Origin: Bacteroidales bacterium
GTDB taxonomy: Bacteria > Bacteroidota > Bacteroidia > Bacteroidales > VadinHA17
Direction: 5' to 3'
DNA length: 64,000 nt
NCBI GenBank assembly: GCA_021738535.1
Contig: JAIPBU010000003.1
Location: 1-64,000 of the forward strand
Shown: positions 38,817 to 46,517 of the stretch, piece after piece
Layout: the number at the start of each line of letters is the position of its first letter
How positions within the stretch are numbered: the stretch's first letter is position 1
The notes under the pieces: model-generated
The model's input: only the letters and a program-made list of their open reading frames with translations
Told to the model about the DNA's origin: nothing
Database searches by the model: none
Translations under genes and position numbers: made by a program

Positions 38817-39878
38817 TCACGAGTCTTTTTTGTCTTCAGGCATACCATTACATCCAAAACATGTTCCCATTGCCTTTGCCTTTTTAACAAGTGGATGATC
38901 TTCGGTCACTATCTTGAGCTTTCCTGCAATTTCATCCAGTGGTACCGGTACAATGGTATCGTTTCTCAGGGTGACCATTTTTCCATAGTCGTTGTTAGCT
39001 ATGAGATCAACCGTTGCAGATCCATACCTGGTTGCAAGTATGCGGTCCATCGGCGATGGTGTGCCACCTCTCTGAGTGTAACCCAGCACCGTTTGCCTTG
39101 TATCAAGACCTGTACGTGAACTTATCATCTTGGCAATATACTGAGCGGCCGATTTCTTTTTTCTCTCAGGAGCAACACCTTCAGCTACAACAACAATAGA
39201 GTAGTCTTTGTTTTTATATGCTCTTTCTTCAAGGTATTTGGCAACATTGTCTATGTTAATATCCAGTTCAGGGATCAGAATAACATCACCTCCTCCTGCA
39301 ACGCCTGCATATAAGGCTATCCATCCTGCATTATGACCCATTACTTCAATCACAATAATCCTCTTGTGACTGTTTGCAGTTGAATGAAGCCTGTCTATTG
39401 CCTCTGTTGCAATGTAAACAGCAGAGTCAAAGCCGAAAGATACCTCTGTGCCGTAAACATCATTGTCAATGGTCTTTGGAATTCCAACAACATTGAGACC
39501 TTCCTGAGATAGGCGGTTAGCAGTTTTTTGGGTACCATTACCGCCTATACAGACCAGGCAGTCCAGGCCCATTTGTTCATAATGCTCTTTAATCAGTTCT
39601 GGTTTGCTGATAGCGCTATCTCCATTTGATTTCTTTTTAAAAGGCTTTACCCTTGAAGTTCCCAGTATGGTTCCTCCTAATGTAAGGATACCTGAAACCC
39701 TTTTTTCAGTTAGCTCAATGTATTCCTTGTTTATCAGTCCCAGGAACCCGTCAGAGATACCATAAACTTCCATTCCGTATTTCATTATGGCCGTCTTGGC
39801 CACTCCTCTTATGGCGGCATTTAACCCGGGACAATCACCCCCGGCAGTAAGTATTCCAATTCTCTGTGTTTTGGCCAT
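38817..39878 (-). CDS. pfkA: 6-phosphofructokinase
   Basis: A 353-residue PFK-A family enzyme. The first loop AGGDCPGLNAAIRG is intact. At the phosphoryl-donor site it has GGNG (Asn114, Gly115) and PKTIDND (Lys135). The glycine at 115 favours ATP as donor, whereas PPi enzymes have Asp there. The lysine at 135, however, is the form found in PPi-dependent and group III ATP enzymes. So it is probably ATP-dependent of the K-type, and a donor assay would be needed. It leads the pfkA-ppk1 pair and a longer co-directional run. Confidence 0.9.
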   Translation of the reverse strand: MAKTQRIGILTAGGDCPGLNAAIRGVAKTAIMKYGMEVYGISDGFLGLINKEYIELTEKRVSGILTLGGTILGTSRVKPFKKKSNGDSAISKPELIKEHYEQMGLDCLVCIGGNGTQKTANRLSQEGLNVVGIPKTIDNDVYGTEVSFGFDSAVYIATEAIDRLHSTANSHKRIIVIEVMGHNAGWIALYAGVAGGGDVILIPELDINIDNVAKYLEERAYKNKDYSIVVVAEGVAPERKKKSAAQYIAKMISSRTGLDTRQTVLGYTQRGGTPSPMDRILATRYGSATVDLIANNDYGKMVTLRNDTIVPVPLDEIAGKLKIVTEDHPLVKKAKAMGTCFGCNGMPEDKKDS

Positions 39879-39909
39879 TGTTTTTATAAATGAGTTTTTT
39901 ATTATGAAA

Positions 39910-39917
39910 CAAATCTA
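39910..39917 (-). promoter_or_regulatory. -7 box of the pfkA-ppk1 transcription unit
   Basis: TAGATTTG on the minus strand matches TAnnTTTG and lies 32 bp before the pfkA ATG. The identical octamer precedes the symporter gene at 43112-43119. No -33 match at 19 bp. Confidence 0.5.
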
Positions 39918-39943
39918 AAAATAATAATAATATGATACATAAA

Positions 39944-39971
39944 GATACAAGATACAAGATACAAGATACAA
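39944..39971 (+). repeat. GATACAA heptamer x4
   Basis: Four exact tandem copies of GATACAA, followed by GGATAAAGATACAAGTGGG. The same four-copy array followed by a similar AGATACAAGTGGG tail is found at 46356-46383. The gap 39879-40131 holds only repeats and the pfkA promoter. Confidence 0.85.
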
Positions 39972-40019
39972 GGATAAAGATACAAGTGGGAGATAGATGT
40001 AGTATTGTATCTGGGTATT

Positions 40020-40035
40020 ATTGACAATTGTCAAT
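40020..40035. repeat. 16-bp perfect palindrome
   Basis: ATTGACAATTGTCAAT is a perfect palindrome that overlaps the first GTAGATC repeat unit by three bases. It resembles an operator or hairpin, with no known binder. Confidence 0.6.
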
Positions 40036-40095
40036 GGCGTAGATCAGAGATCTACACCAACATAGAATGGCGTAGATCAGAGATCTACACCAACA
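40033..40095. repeat. Direct repeat with internal GTAGATC-AGA-GATCTAC hairpin, 2 copies
   Basis: A ~30-bp unit (AATGGCGTAGATCAGAGATC and onward to ACACCAACA) occurs twice with a 33-bp period. Each copy has a perfect 7-bp inverted repeat, GTAGATC and GATCTAC, around AGA. Together they make two identical small hairpins just downstream of the sugar kinase gene on the minus strand. Confidence 0.8.
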
Positions 40096-40097
40096 AC

Positions 40098-40125
40098 CAA
40101 TCATCAATTATCAATCATCAATTAT
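40098..40125. repeat. 14-bp tandem duplication
   Basis: CAATCATCAATTAT occurs twice head to tail, ending 6 bp before the stop codon of the minus-strand kinase gene. It shares the ATCAAT theme with the 14-bp duplication at 28832-28859. Confidence 0.7.
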
Positions 40126-40131
40126 CAATGC

Positions 40132-41241
40132 TTAGTTTGTTCCGGAGCAAATATCGGCAATTATTTTTTTCATATTCTCAATCTGTTCTTCATTGCTCCT
40201 GACTAGTCTGAACTGGGTTCTGGCCCTGTCCAGGTTATGATTTTTACGATGGGTTTTAAAATATTTATCTCCGTCCAGGTGGTCTGTAAGAAATCTGAGG
40301 CCAATTGTATAAGTAATTAGAGCAGGAGCATAAGGAAGATATTCTTTCTCAACCGGATTGAGAACTTCCTTAAGTTCCTCAAGGTAGCCCCGGGCGTAAG
40401 CTTCATATAACTCAATATTCATAAATATTTTATCCAGATCCTTTTCATCTTCGGCTGCGCTGTTTGCTGCCGTCCTGATAGCATCACCAAAATCATAATG
40501 TACATAGCCCGGCATTACAGTATCCAGGTCAATAACACAAAGAGCTTTGTCATTTTGATCGAGCAGGATATTGTTGAATTTCGTATCGTTGTGTGTTATT
40601 CTAAGGGGAATCTTACCTTCTTTGCCAAGCCTGAGTATGGTTTTCATTTCCTCCTGCCTGGATTCAACAAATTTTATCTCCTCCTTCATATTTACCGCCC
40701 TCCCGTAAATGTCCTTTTCAAGGGCATTGTGAAATAAAAGCAGCCGGTTTTCAATGTTATGAAAGTAAGGTATTGTTTCGTTAAGAGGAGGAGAGGGCAT
40801 ATCAGCTAATAAAGCCTGGAAACGGCCTATTGCTTTCCCTCCCTGGAATGCTTGTAAGGTATCCTGAACAACCTGGTAGCTCCTGTGATTACTGATGAAA
40901 ATATACATCCTCCAGTAGCTTCCTTCGTCATCCCTTGTATAAACATTATCATCAACTGTGTTGATAAGCGTCAGACACTTACGGTCTATTTCACTTTCTC
41001 CGGCCTCTTCAAGTTTTTTCCTGAGGTGACGGGTTACACGGCTGATATTCTGCTGCAGGGCTTCAATGTCTCGGAAAACGTAAGTATTCAGCCTTTGCAA
41101 TATGTAATCATAAGTATCATTTTTTGTGCTTACTTTAAAAGTATCATGAATATGTCCGTCTCCGTAGGGTTCAGCTTTTACAAAAGAACCCTGTGTAATA
41201 AACTTCTCAAATACTTTTTTCAGGTTTGGTTGGGAAATCAT
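40132..41241 (-). CDS. N-acetylhexosamine 1-kinase-like phosphotransferase
   Basis: A 369-residue APH-fold kinase. Unlike antibiotic kinases it strongly recalls bifidobacterial NahK (N-acetylhexosamine 1-kinase): AEPYGDGHIHDTF near the start, RITHNDTKFNNILLDQ as the catalytic loop, VIDLDTVMPGYVHYDFGD as the metal loop, and a similar C-terminal TQFRLVRSNEEQ. It probably phosphorylates GalNAc or GlcNAc at C1, but specificity is not shown. The symporter gene lies just upstream (16-bp gap), so import and phosphorylation are likely coupled. No lacto-N-biose phosphorylase gene is present here, unlike the bifidobacterial pathway. Confidence 0.8.
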   Translation of the reverse strand: MISQPNLKKVFEKFITQGSFVKAEPYGDGHIHDTFKVSTKNDTYDYILQRLNTYVFRDIEALQQNISRVTRHLRKKLEEAGESEIDRKCLTLINTVDDNVYTRDDEGSYWRMYIFISNHRSYQVVQDTLQAFQGGKAIGRFQALLADMPSPPLNETIPYFHNIENRLLLFHNALEKDIYGRAVNMKEEIKFVESRQEEMKTILRLGKEGKIPLRITHNDTKFNNILLDQNDKALCVIDLDTVMPGYVHYDFGDAIRTAANSAAEDEKDLDKIFMNIELYEAYARGYLEELKEVLNPVEKEYLPYAPALITYTIGLRFLTDHLDGDKYFKTHRKNHNLDRARTQFRLVRSNEEQIENMKKIIADICSGTN

Positions 41242-41257
41242 AAACTGTCAGTAAATT

Positions 41258-43069
41258 TTATTTGTCTGCATTTAGTTTGTCAAAATTCTTAAACAGGAAA
41301 ACGGTGCCTAATGCAGCTACCAGACCAAGCAATATACCCAGGGCAGGTTTCCCATAAATAAAACTGCCTATGGAGAAAAGAGAGCTGTAAATAGCAACTA
41401 TGCCAATGAAGACTGAAAGTATCTGCAAAGGCATTTCCCATTTTCTTCCAAGGTCTTTGTCATCAATTATCGTTACACCATCCCTTGTTGCTTCATCCAC
41501 CACCTTCTTCCATCCCGGTCCTCCCGGTCGTGTCCGCTTGTAAAATGTTCTCAGGGTTTCCTTGCTTTCCGGGTTGGTGAGGTAGGTTGTAAGGATCCAT
41601 ACAATTGTGGTAATAACAACTGCAATAAGAAGCTTTGAAGTAAATACATCAAGTACCCAGAATTGTACTACATCATCGGGTATGAAGAAGACAAGGACTA
41701 TTGCAGAAACCGTTGCTGCAATCATTGCTGCAATTTCAGTCCATGCATTTATTCTCCACCAGAACCATCTCAGGAGATATATTGCGCCTGTGCCGGCGCC
41801 TGAAAGCAGAAGGACGTCAAATGCCTGTGTGGCATTGTTCAGGAAGAAAAGTGATAATAATCCGGCTATGACCATCAGTGTAACTGTTGTTATCCTGCCA
41901 ACTGCAACCAATTCTTTTTCGGGTGCGTCCGGCTTTACAAAGCGACGGTAAAAATCATTTACAACATATGAGGATCCCCAGTTAAGGTGTGTGCCAATTG
42001 TTGACATATATGCCGCAATTATTGATGCTGTTACCAGCCCCAGCCATCCTGGATTGAGTTTTGACAGCATCACTGGATAAGCAATATCATCCTTAAGATA
42101 TGTTTCAGAAATATGCGGAAATTGTTCACGTATTGAATCAAGATCGGGGTAGATTATAACAGATGCCAGGGCAACTATTATCCAGGGCCATGGTCTGAGG
42201 GCATAATGAGCAAAATTAAATAGAAGGGTTGCTCCAATTGCATTCTTTTCATTTTTAGCAGATAGCATTCTCTGAGCAATATATCCTCCTCCTCCGGGTT
42301 CAGCTCCGGGGTACCACACTGCCCACCATTGTACGGCGATAGGTATTAGCAGCAGAGAGACCCATATAGAGGGATTATTAAAATCAGGAAAGACTTTTAA
42401 CTTATCCTGCAGAGCAGGGTTTGCCAGAAGATTATCAAGCCCGTTCACTTCAGGCTGCCTTACTGCAACAACAGCTGCAAGCACTGCCCCGAACATTGCA
42501 ATGCTGTACTGGAAGAAGTCGGCCCATATAACACCCTTAAGTCCTCCCAGAGATGCATATATCATAACTGCCAGTGATCCACCAACAACCGCCTGCCATG
42601 GCTTTATGCCCAGCATTACGCCACCTATTTTAATTGCCGCCAGGGTAACAGTTCCCATTATAAGAGTGTTGAAAAAAACACCCAGGTACAATGATCTGAA
42701 ACCTCTTAGGAATGAAGCTGCTTTTCCGCTGTATCTCAATTCGTAATATTCAAGGTCGGTCATTATATTTGACCGCCTCCATAGTTTTGAATATATAAAA
42801 ACCGTTACCATGCCGGTGATCAGAAATGCCCACCAGGCCCAGTTTTTAGCTACGCCGTCCTCGCGGACCATACCTGTTACCAGGTTAGGTGTGTCCGCAG
42901 AAAAAGTACAGGCAACCATAGAAATTCCCAGGAGCCACCATGGCATTCCCCTGCCTCCAAGGAAAAATTCTGTCGTGTCCTTACCTGCAGTTTTTGATGC
43001 TACCCATCCTATTCCCATTACTATCAGGAAAAAGGCGGCTACAATAATCCAGTCTATAGTATTTAGCAA
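41258..43069 (-). CDS. Sodium:solute symporter (SSS family)
   Basis: A 603-residue inner-membrane protein with about 14 helices. Family landmarks are TEFFLGGRGMPWWLLGISM, the FSADTPN segment and GLKGVIWADFFQYSIAMFG. A hydrophilic loop of about 50 residues precedes the last two helices. Na+ drives uptake; by genomic context with the kinase the substrate may be an N-acetylated hexosamine or other sugar, which is inference. It starts opposite the GbsR/MarR regulator across a 169-bp region. Confidence 0.88.
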   Translation of the reverse strand: MLNTIDWIIVAAFFLIVMGIGWVASKTAGKDTTEFFLGGRGMPWWLLGISMVACTFSADTPNLVTGMVREDGVAKNWAWWAFLITGMVTVFIYSKLWRRSNIMTDLEYYELRYSGKAASFLRGFRSLYLGVFFNTLIMGTVTLAAIKIGGVMLGIKPWQAVVGGSLAVMIYASLGGLKGVIWADFFQYSIAMFGAVLAAVVAVRQPEVNGLDNLLANPALQDKLKVFPDFNNPSIWVSLLLIPIAVQWWAVWYPGAEPGGGGYIAQRMLSAKNEKNAIGATLLFNFAHYALRPWPWIIVALASVIIYPDLDSIREQFPHISETYLKDDIAYPVMLSKLNPGWLGLVTASIIAAYMSTIGTHLNWGSSYVVNDFYRRFVKPDAPEKELVAVGRITTVTLMVIAGLLSLFFLNNATQAFDVLLLSGAGTGAIYLLRWFWWRINAWTEIAAMIAATVSAIVLVFFIPDDVVQFWVLDVFTSKLLIAVVITTIVWILTTYLTNPESKETLRTFYKRTRPGGPGWKKVVDEATRDGVTIIDDKDLGRKWEMPLQILSVFIGIVAIYSSLFSIGSFIYGKPALGILLGLVAALGTVFLFKNFDKLNADK

Positions 43070-43111
43070 TGTCTTAAGGTATTAGTTATACAATCGTTGT
43101 TTTCGAGAAAC

Positions 43112-43119
43112 CAAATCTA
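43112..43119 (-). promoter_or_regulatory. -7 box of the symporter-kinase operon
   Basis: TAGATTTG, 42 bp before the symporter ATG, matches TAnnTTTG. It shares the 169-bp divergent region with the regulator promoter at 43202-43209. Confidence 0.5.
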
Positions 43120-43201
43120 AAACTTTTTTTTTATTTGTACCAGCAAAATTAAAATTATTGTTTTTTTAGTTCAAAAATTAAGGAACCTAATTAATTATTT
43201 A

Positions 43202-43209
43202 TATTTTTG
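43202..43209 (+). promoter_or_regulatory. -7 box of the GbsR/MarR regulator gene
   Basis: TATTTTTG fits TAnnTTTG and lies 29 bp before the ATG at 43239. No -33 element at 19-bp spacing. Confidence 0.45.
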
Positions 43210-43238
43210 TCTATATTGAGCTTAAATTTATTAAAACC

Positions 43239-43691
43239 ATGTATGAAAAGGGATTAAGGGAACATATTGAAGAAACCGGAAAAATATTTGAGAAATTCGG
43301 ATTAACACCTATGCAGGGGAGAATAATGGCATATTTTGCAAACGCCGCAAGGCCTGAAGCAACTTTTTCTGAGCTGGTCGATTTTTTCAGCGCCAGTAAA
43401 AGTTCCATTAGCACTTCACTGAATTATCTGCTGTCAGTAAAACTGATAGATTACAGGACTTATGCAACTGAAAGAAAGAAATACTTTTTCCTGACAGATT
43501 CATTTTTCAGGATTTATTTCAGGCAGCTTCTTGAAAATATTCAGGATCTCAAAGAAATGTGCTACAAAACCGTGTCTATGCGCTCTTCAGAATATCCTGA
43601 AGTAAGCGAAAAAATTCTGCAATGGATACAGGGTGCAAATGTATTTGAGGAATTAATTAACGATACTGTGGAAGAGATTAAAAAAGTTTGA
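43239..43691 (+). CDS. GbsR/MarR-family transcriptional regulator
   Basis: A 150-residue winged-helix protein. The region TPMQGRIMAYFANAARPEATFSE is helix-wing entry, SASKSSISTSLNYLLSVKLI the recognition helix, and YATERKKYFFLT the wing. A C-terminal amphipathic helix should dimerise. GbsR-type proteins are repressors of nearby transport genes in other species. Its position, divergent from the symporter and upstream of the HAD gene, suggests local control of the sugar locus. Confidence 0.85.
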   Translation: MYEKGLREHIEETGKIFEKFGLTPMQGRIMAYFANAARPEATFSELVDFFSASKSSISTSLNYLLSVKLIDYRTYATERKKYFFLTDSFFRIYFRQLLENIQDLKEMCYKTVSMRSSEYPEVSEKILQWIQGANVFEELINDTVEEIKKV

Positions 43692-43755
43692 CAGAACTGT
43701 CTTACAGCGGTTTTAAAATTAATAATTACTTAACTTCCTGCCGGGATCTTTAGTC

Positions 43756-43763
43756 TATTTTTG
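43756..43763 (+). promoter_or_regulatory. -7 box before the HAD phosphatase gene
   Basis: TATTTTTG lies 30 bp before the ATG at 43794 and fits TAnnTTTG, suggesting that the HAD-SIS-ROK group has its own promoter separate from the regulator. Confidence 0.45.
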
Positions 43764-43793
43764 CAAACTGCTATAATTCAAAACAAATAATTA

Positions 43794-44585
43794 ATGAATA
43801 AAAAAACTATCGCTGAGAAAATACGTAGAAAGAAGGCTATAATATCTGATATGGACGGAGTTATTTACCATGGCAATAAGCTCCTGCCGGGCGTACATGA
43901 ATTTGTAGAGTGGTTAAAGCAAGAGAATAAGCAATTTCTTTTTCTCACCAATTCAAGCGAGCGAACACCAACTGAACTGAAAGAAAAGCTGAACCGGTTA
44001 GGGATTGACGTTCCAAAGACTGTGTTTTATACAAGTGCACTGGCAACTGCCCAGTTTCTGAATGCGCAGAAGCCCAAAGGAACAGCGTTTATTATTGGAG
44101 AGGCAGGTTTAATTAATGCTATGTACAATGTAGGGTATACTATGAATAACGTGGATCCGGATTATGTTGTTGTTGGTGAAACAGGATCATACAGCTATGA
44201 GAAGATTGAGAAAGCTATTAACCTGGTCCTGAAAGGAGCCAAGCTGATAGGAGCAAACCCGGATATGACAGGACCCGGTGAGAACGGGATTGTTCCTGCA
44301 ACCAAAGCATTGATAGCTCCTATTGAGCTTGCTACGGGAAAAAGCGCATATTTTGTAGGTAAACCAAATCCTTTAATGATGAGGATAGCACTGAAAAGGC
44401 TGGGCATAAGCAGGGAAGAATCTATTATTATAGGCGACAGGATGGATACTGATATTATTGCAGGGATTGAATCAGAAATAGATACATGCCTGGTAATGAG
44501 TGGTATTTCCGGTAAAAATACAGTAGATGAATTTCCGTATAAGCCTCATTACATACTTGATGGAGTGGGTGACATTGTCCTGTAA
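43794..44585 (+). CDS. NagD-like HAD sugar phosphatase
   Basis: A 263-residue HAD hydrolase of subfamily IIA. Motif I is Asp19-Met-Asp21-Gly (ISDMDGVIYHGN), motif II is FLTNSSERTP, motif III includes VGKPNPLMM, and motif IV is GDRMDTDIIAG. NagD-type enzymes dephosphorylate sugar phosphates or nucleotides; E. coli nagD lies in the GlcNAc operon. The placement with SIS and ROK genes supports a sugar-phosphate substrate, but this is not specific evidence. Confidence 0.87.
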   Translation: MNKKTIAEKIRRKKAIISDMDGVIYHGNKLLPGVHEFVEWLKQENKQFLFLTNSSERTPTELKEKLNRLGIDVPKTVFYTSALATAQFLNAQKPKGTAFIIGEAGLINAMYNVGYTMNNVDPDYVVVGETGSYSYEKIEKAINLVLKGAKLIGANPDMTGPGENGIVPATKALIAPIELATGKSAYFVGKPNPLMMRIALKRLGISREESIIIGDRMDTDIIAGIESEIDTCLVMSGISGKNTVDEFPYKPHYILDGVGDIVL

Positions 44586-44646
44586 ATCTGTTGTGAGGAT
44601 TATCTGTCTCCTTTTTAATTAACTTTACAGCACTTAAGAGAATAAT

Positions 44647-45255
44647 ATGAAAAGAGTAAAGGACATATTCAGCTCCGAAGCTGAAGCAATAAGCAGGATA
44701 CCTGTTAACGGCTTTTATGAAGATGCGGTTAATGCTATTTACCGGAAAGTGCATACAGACAATGGTAAGGTAATAACAAGTGGCATGGGCAAGGCAGGCC
44801 AGATTGCCATGAATATTTCCACAACGCTCAGCTCAACAGGCACACCGTCTGTATTCCTTCATCCCAGTGAAGCTCAGCACGGAGACCTTGGGGTGATCCA
44901 GGAAAATGATATTCTTCTGCTAATATCAAATTCCGGTAAAACCAGGGAAATACTTGAGCTTTTATTGCTTACAGATAATCTTTATAAGAATATTCCTGTT
45001 ATTGTAATGACAAGTAACAAGGAAAGTGAACTCGCTGAAAAAGCAGATTACTTACTGCTGACCGGTAACCCGGAAGAGGTTTGCACACTCGGACTGACTC
45101 CGACTACATCAACTACAGTTATGACAGTGATAGGGGATGCACTTGTAGTTTTGCTGCAGGAAAAAATTGGTTTTACCAGGGAAGAATATGCCAAAAGACA
45201 TCATGGAGGTTACCTGGGAATGAAATCCAGGGGAGAAGATAACCAGTATCAATAA
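44647..45255 (+). CDS. KpsF/GutQ-type SIS-domain sugar phosphate isomerase, short form
   Basis: A 202-residue single SIS domain. GMGKAGQIAMNISTTLSSTG and FLHPSEAQHGDLGVI plus ISNSGKTREI are the sugar-phosphate-binding segments of arabinose-5-phosphate isomerases. Typical KdsD/GutQ is about 320 residues with two CBS domains; these are absent and the protein ends after HHGGYLGMKSRG. It may isomerise D-arabinose 5-phosphate for KDO or an amino-sugar phosphate. Confidence 0.85.
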   Translation: MKRVKDIFSSEAEAISRIPVNGFYEDAVNAIYRKVHTDNGKVITSGMGKAGQIAMNISTTLSSTGTPSVFLHPSEAQHGDLGVIQENDILLLISNSGKTREILELLLLTDNLYKNIPVIVMTSNKESELAEKADYLLLTGNPEEVCTLGLTPTTSTTVMTVIGDALVVLLQEKIGFTREEYAKRHHGGYLGMKSRGEDNQYQ

Positions 45256-45322
45256 ATATGATTTCCGTTATGCGGTTTATAAAATATAATGATGTTATCT
45301 GCATTACTGAAATAGGATAGTT

Positions 45323-46294
45323 ATGTATAAATATGCAACATCAATAGGGGTCGATGTTGGTCAGACAATGATCAGGTCGGCTGTTATCAGGTATGGAGGG
45401 GAGGTGCTTACGGATCTTACTCTGAGGCATGATCCTGTTAAAGACAGTGATGAACTGATATCACATATCATCAGTGCGGTATCGAAAACCAGGCAGGAGG
45501 CTTACCGCTTAAAGGTCAATCCCCTGTGTGTTGGTATTGCTGCCCGGGGATTCGTGGATTACAAAAAAGGAATTATCCTTGGTCCGGACCAGGGGGTGAA
45601 GGGCTGGGAAAATATCAGACTCTCGAAAATTGTAAGTACCGAAACAGGACTGCCGGCATTTATAGATAATGATGCCAAATTAATGGCCATTGCAGAGCAT
45701 CATAACGGTGCGGCAAAAAGCTATGATAATGTTGTTTTTGTCACCCTGCGAAGCGGTATAGGTGGCGCTATTATAATTGACGGTAAATTATACAGGGGAT
45801 ATGATAATGCAGGTGGTGAAATTGGACAGATGAGCCTTGATGTATTGGGTCAGTTCAGTGATAAAGGCATCAGGGGATCATTTGAGTATTTTGCCTCTTC
45901 AGTTGCATTGATTCGTAATTACCTGGCCCTGAGCGGACAAATTAATGAAAAGGGAGATAAGTCTAACGACAAGTTAAGGGCAAGAGATGTTTTTGAATTA
46001 AGTTACCGGGGAGATAAACCGGCAAGTAAAGCAGTAGCTGATAATGCAAATTATGTGGGCGCAGGCCTGGCAAACCTGATAAGTATTTTTGCACCTGATA
46101 TAATAATACTTGGTGGGGGAATGGCAATGGCTAAAGATGTGTACCTGGATATGATACGCGAAAGTGCATATTCAAATTCGCTGGGCTTCTGCCGGAAGAA
46201 TGTTAAGATTATCCGCGCAAAACTGGGTTTTCATGCTTCATTGCAGGGCGCAGGGATCTTTGCCCTTACAAGGCTTGATGGTAAACATATATAA
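45323..46294 (+). CDS. ROK-family sugar kinase-like protein lacking the zinc motif
   Basis: A 323-residue actin-fold protein. The first phosphate loop (SIGVDVGQTMIRSAVI), the sugar-site FIDNDAKLMAIAEH with its catalytic Asp in NDA, and the second phosphate loop FVTLRSGIGGAIIIDG are all present, so kinase activity is plausible. ROK proteins normally carry a zinc site, GHM plus CxCGxxGCxE. Here the His is Gln169 (GEIGQMSL) and all the cysteines are absent (DKGIRGSFEYFASS). Substrate is unknown. It is third in the HAD-SIS-ROK row. Confidence 0.85.
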   Translation: MYKYATSIGVDVGQTMIRSAVIRYGGEVLTDLTLRHDPVKDSDELISHIISAVSKTRQEAYRLKVNPLCVGIAARGFVDYKKGIILGPDQGVKGWENIRLSKIVSTETGLPAFIDNDAKLMAIAEHHNGAAKSYDNVVFVTLRSGIGGAIIIDGKLYRGYDNAGGEIGQMSLDVLGQFSDKGIRGSFEYFASSVALIRNYLALSGQINEKGDKSNDKLRARDVFELSYRGDKPASKAVADNANYVGAGLANLISIFAPDIIILGGGMAMAKDVYLDMIRESAYSNSLGFCRKNVKIIRAKLGFHASLQGAGIFALTRLDGKHI

Positions 46295-46318
46295 AAGAGA
46301 CTTAGTAGCAGGGAGCCA

Positions 46319-46338
46319 GCCTCCGGCAAGCCTGAGGC
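46319..46338 (+). terminator. Hairpin after the ROK gene
   Basis: GCCTCCGGCAAGCCTGAGGC can fold on itself (GCCTC with GAGGC, then GGC with GCC) 25 bp past the ROK stop. The usual T tract is absent. Direct repeats GCAGGGAG at 46308-46315 and 46346-46353 flank it, so it might instead be a small inserted element. Confidence 0.4.
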
Positions 46339-46355
46339 GGACAAAGCAGGGAGAA

Positions 46356-46383
46356 GATACAAGATACAAGATACAAGATACAA
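46356..46383 (+). repeat. GATACAA heptamer x4
   Basis: Four exact tandem GATACAA copies, then GTACGGAAGATACAAGTGGG. Array and tail match the copy at 39944-39971, 6.4 kb away. Confidence 0.85.
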
Positions 46384-46450
46384 GTACGGAAGATACAAGT
46401 GGGTTTTGCAGGGGTATGATTATCTGCATATTGGGAGATGCAAGGTGGTA

Positions 46451-46517
46451 CCCCCGCCCACTGGCCTGATCCCCGGGTGGTACCGGGGCTATTTCTATTC
46501 ACCCCCGTCCGGGGGTG
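46451..46517 (+). repeat. GC-rich 32-bp interspersed repeat, 1 copy plus flank and hairpin
   Basis: A single unit, identical in its core to the other loci, is followed by the same flank (GGGGCTATTTCTATTC) and hairpin CACCCCC-GTCC-GGGGGTG at 46500-46517. A partial duplication (GGTAGGGGGTGTTAAGGTAA) follows. Confidence 0.85.

Noticed and set aside
40132-41241. Aminoglycoside resistance kinase
   Set aside because: The fold is APH-like but sequence landmarks match the N-acetylhexosamine 1-kinase group and the neighbour is a sugar-type symporter.
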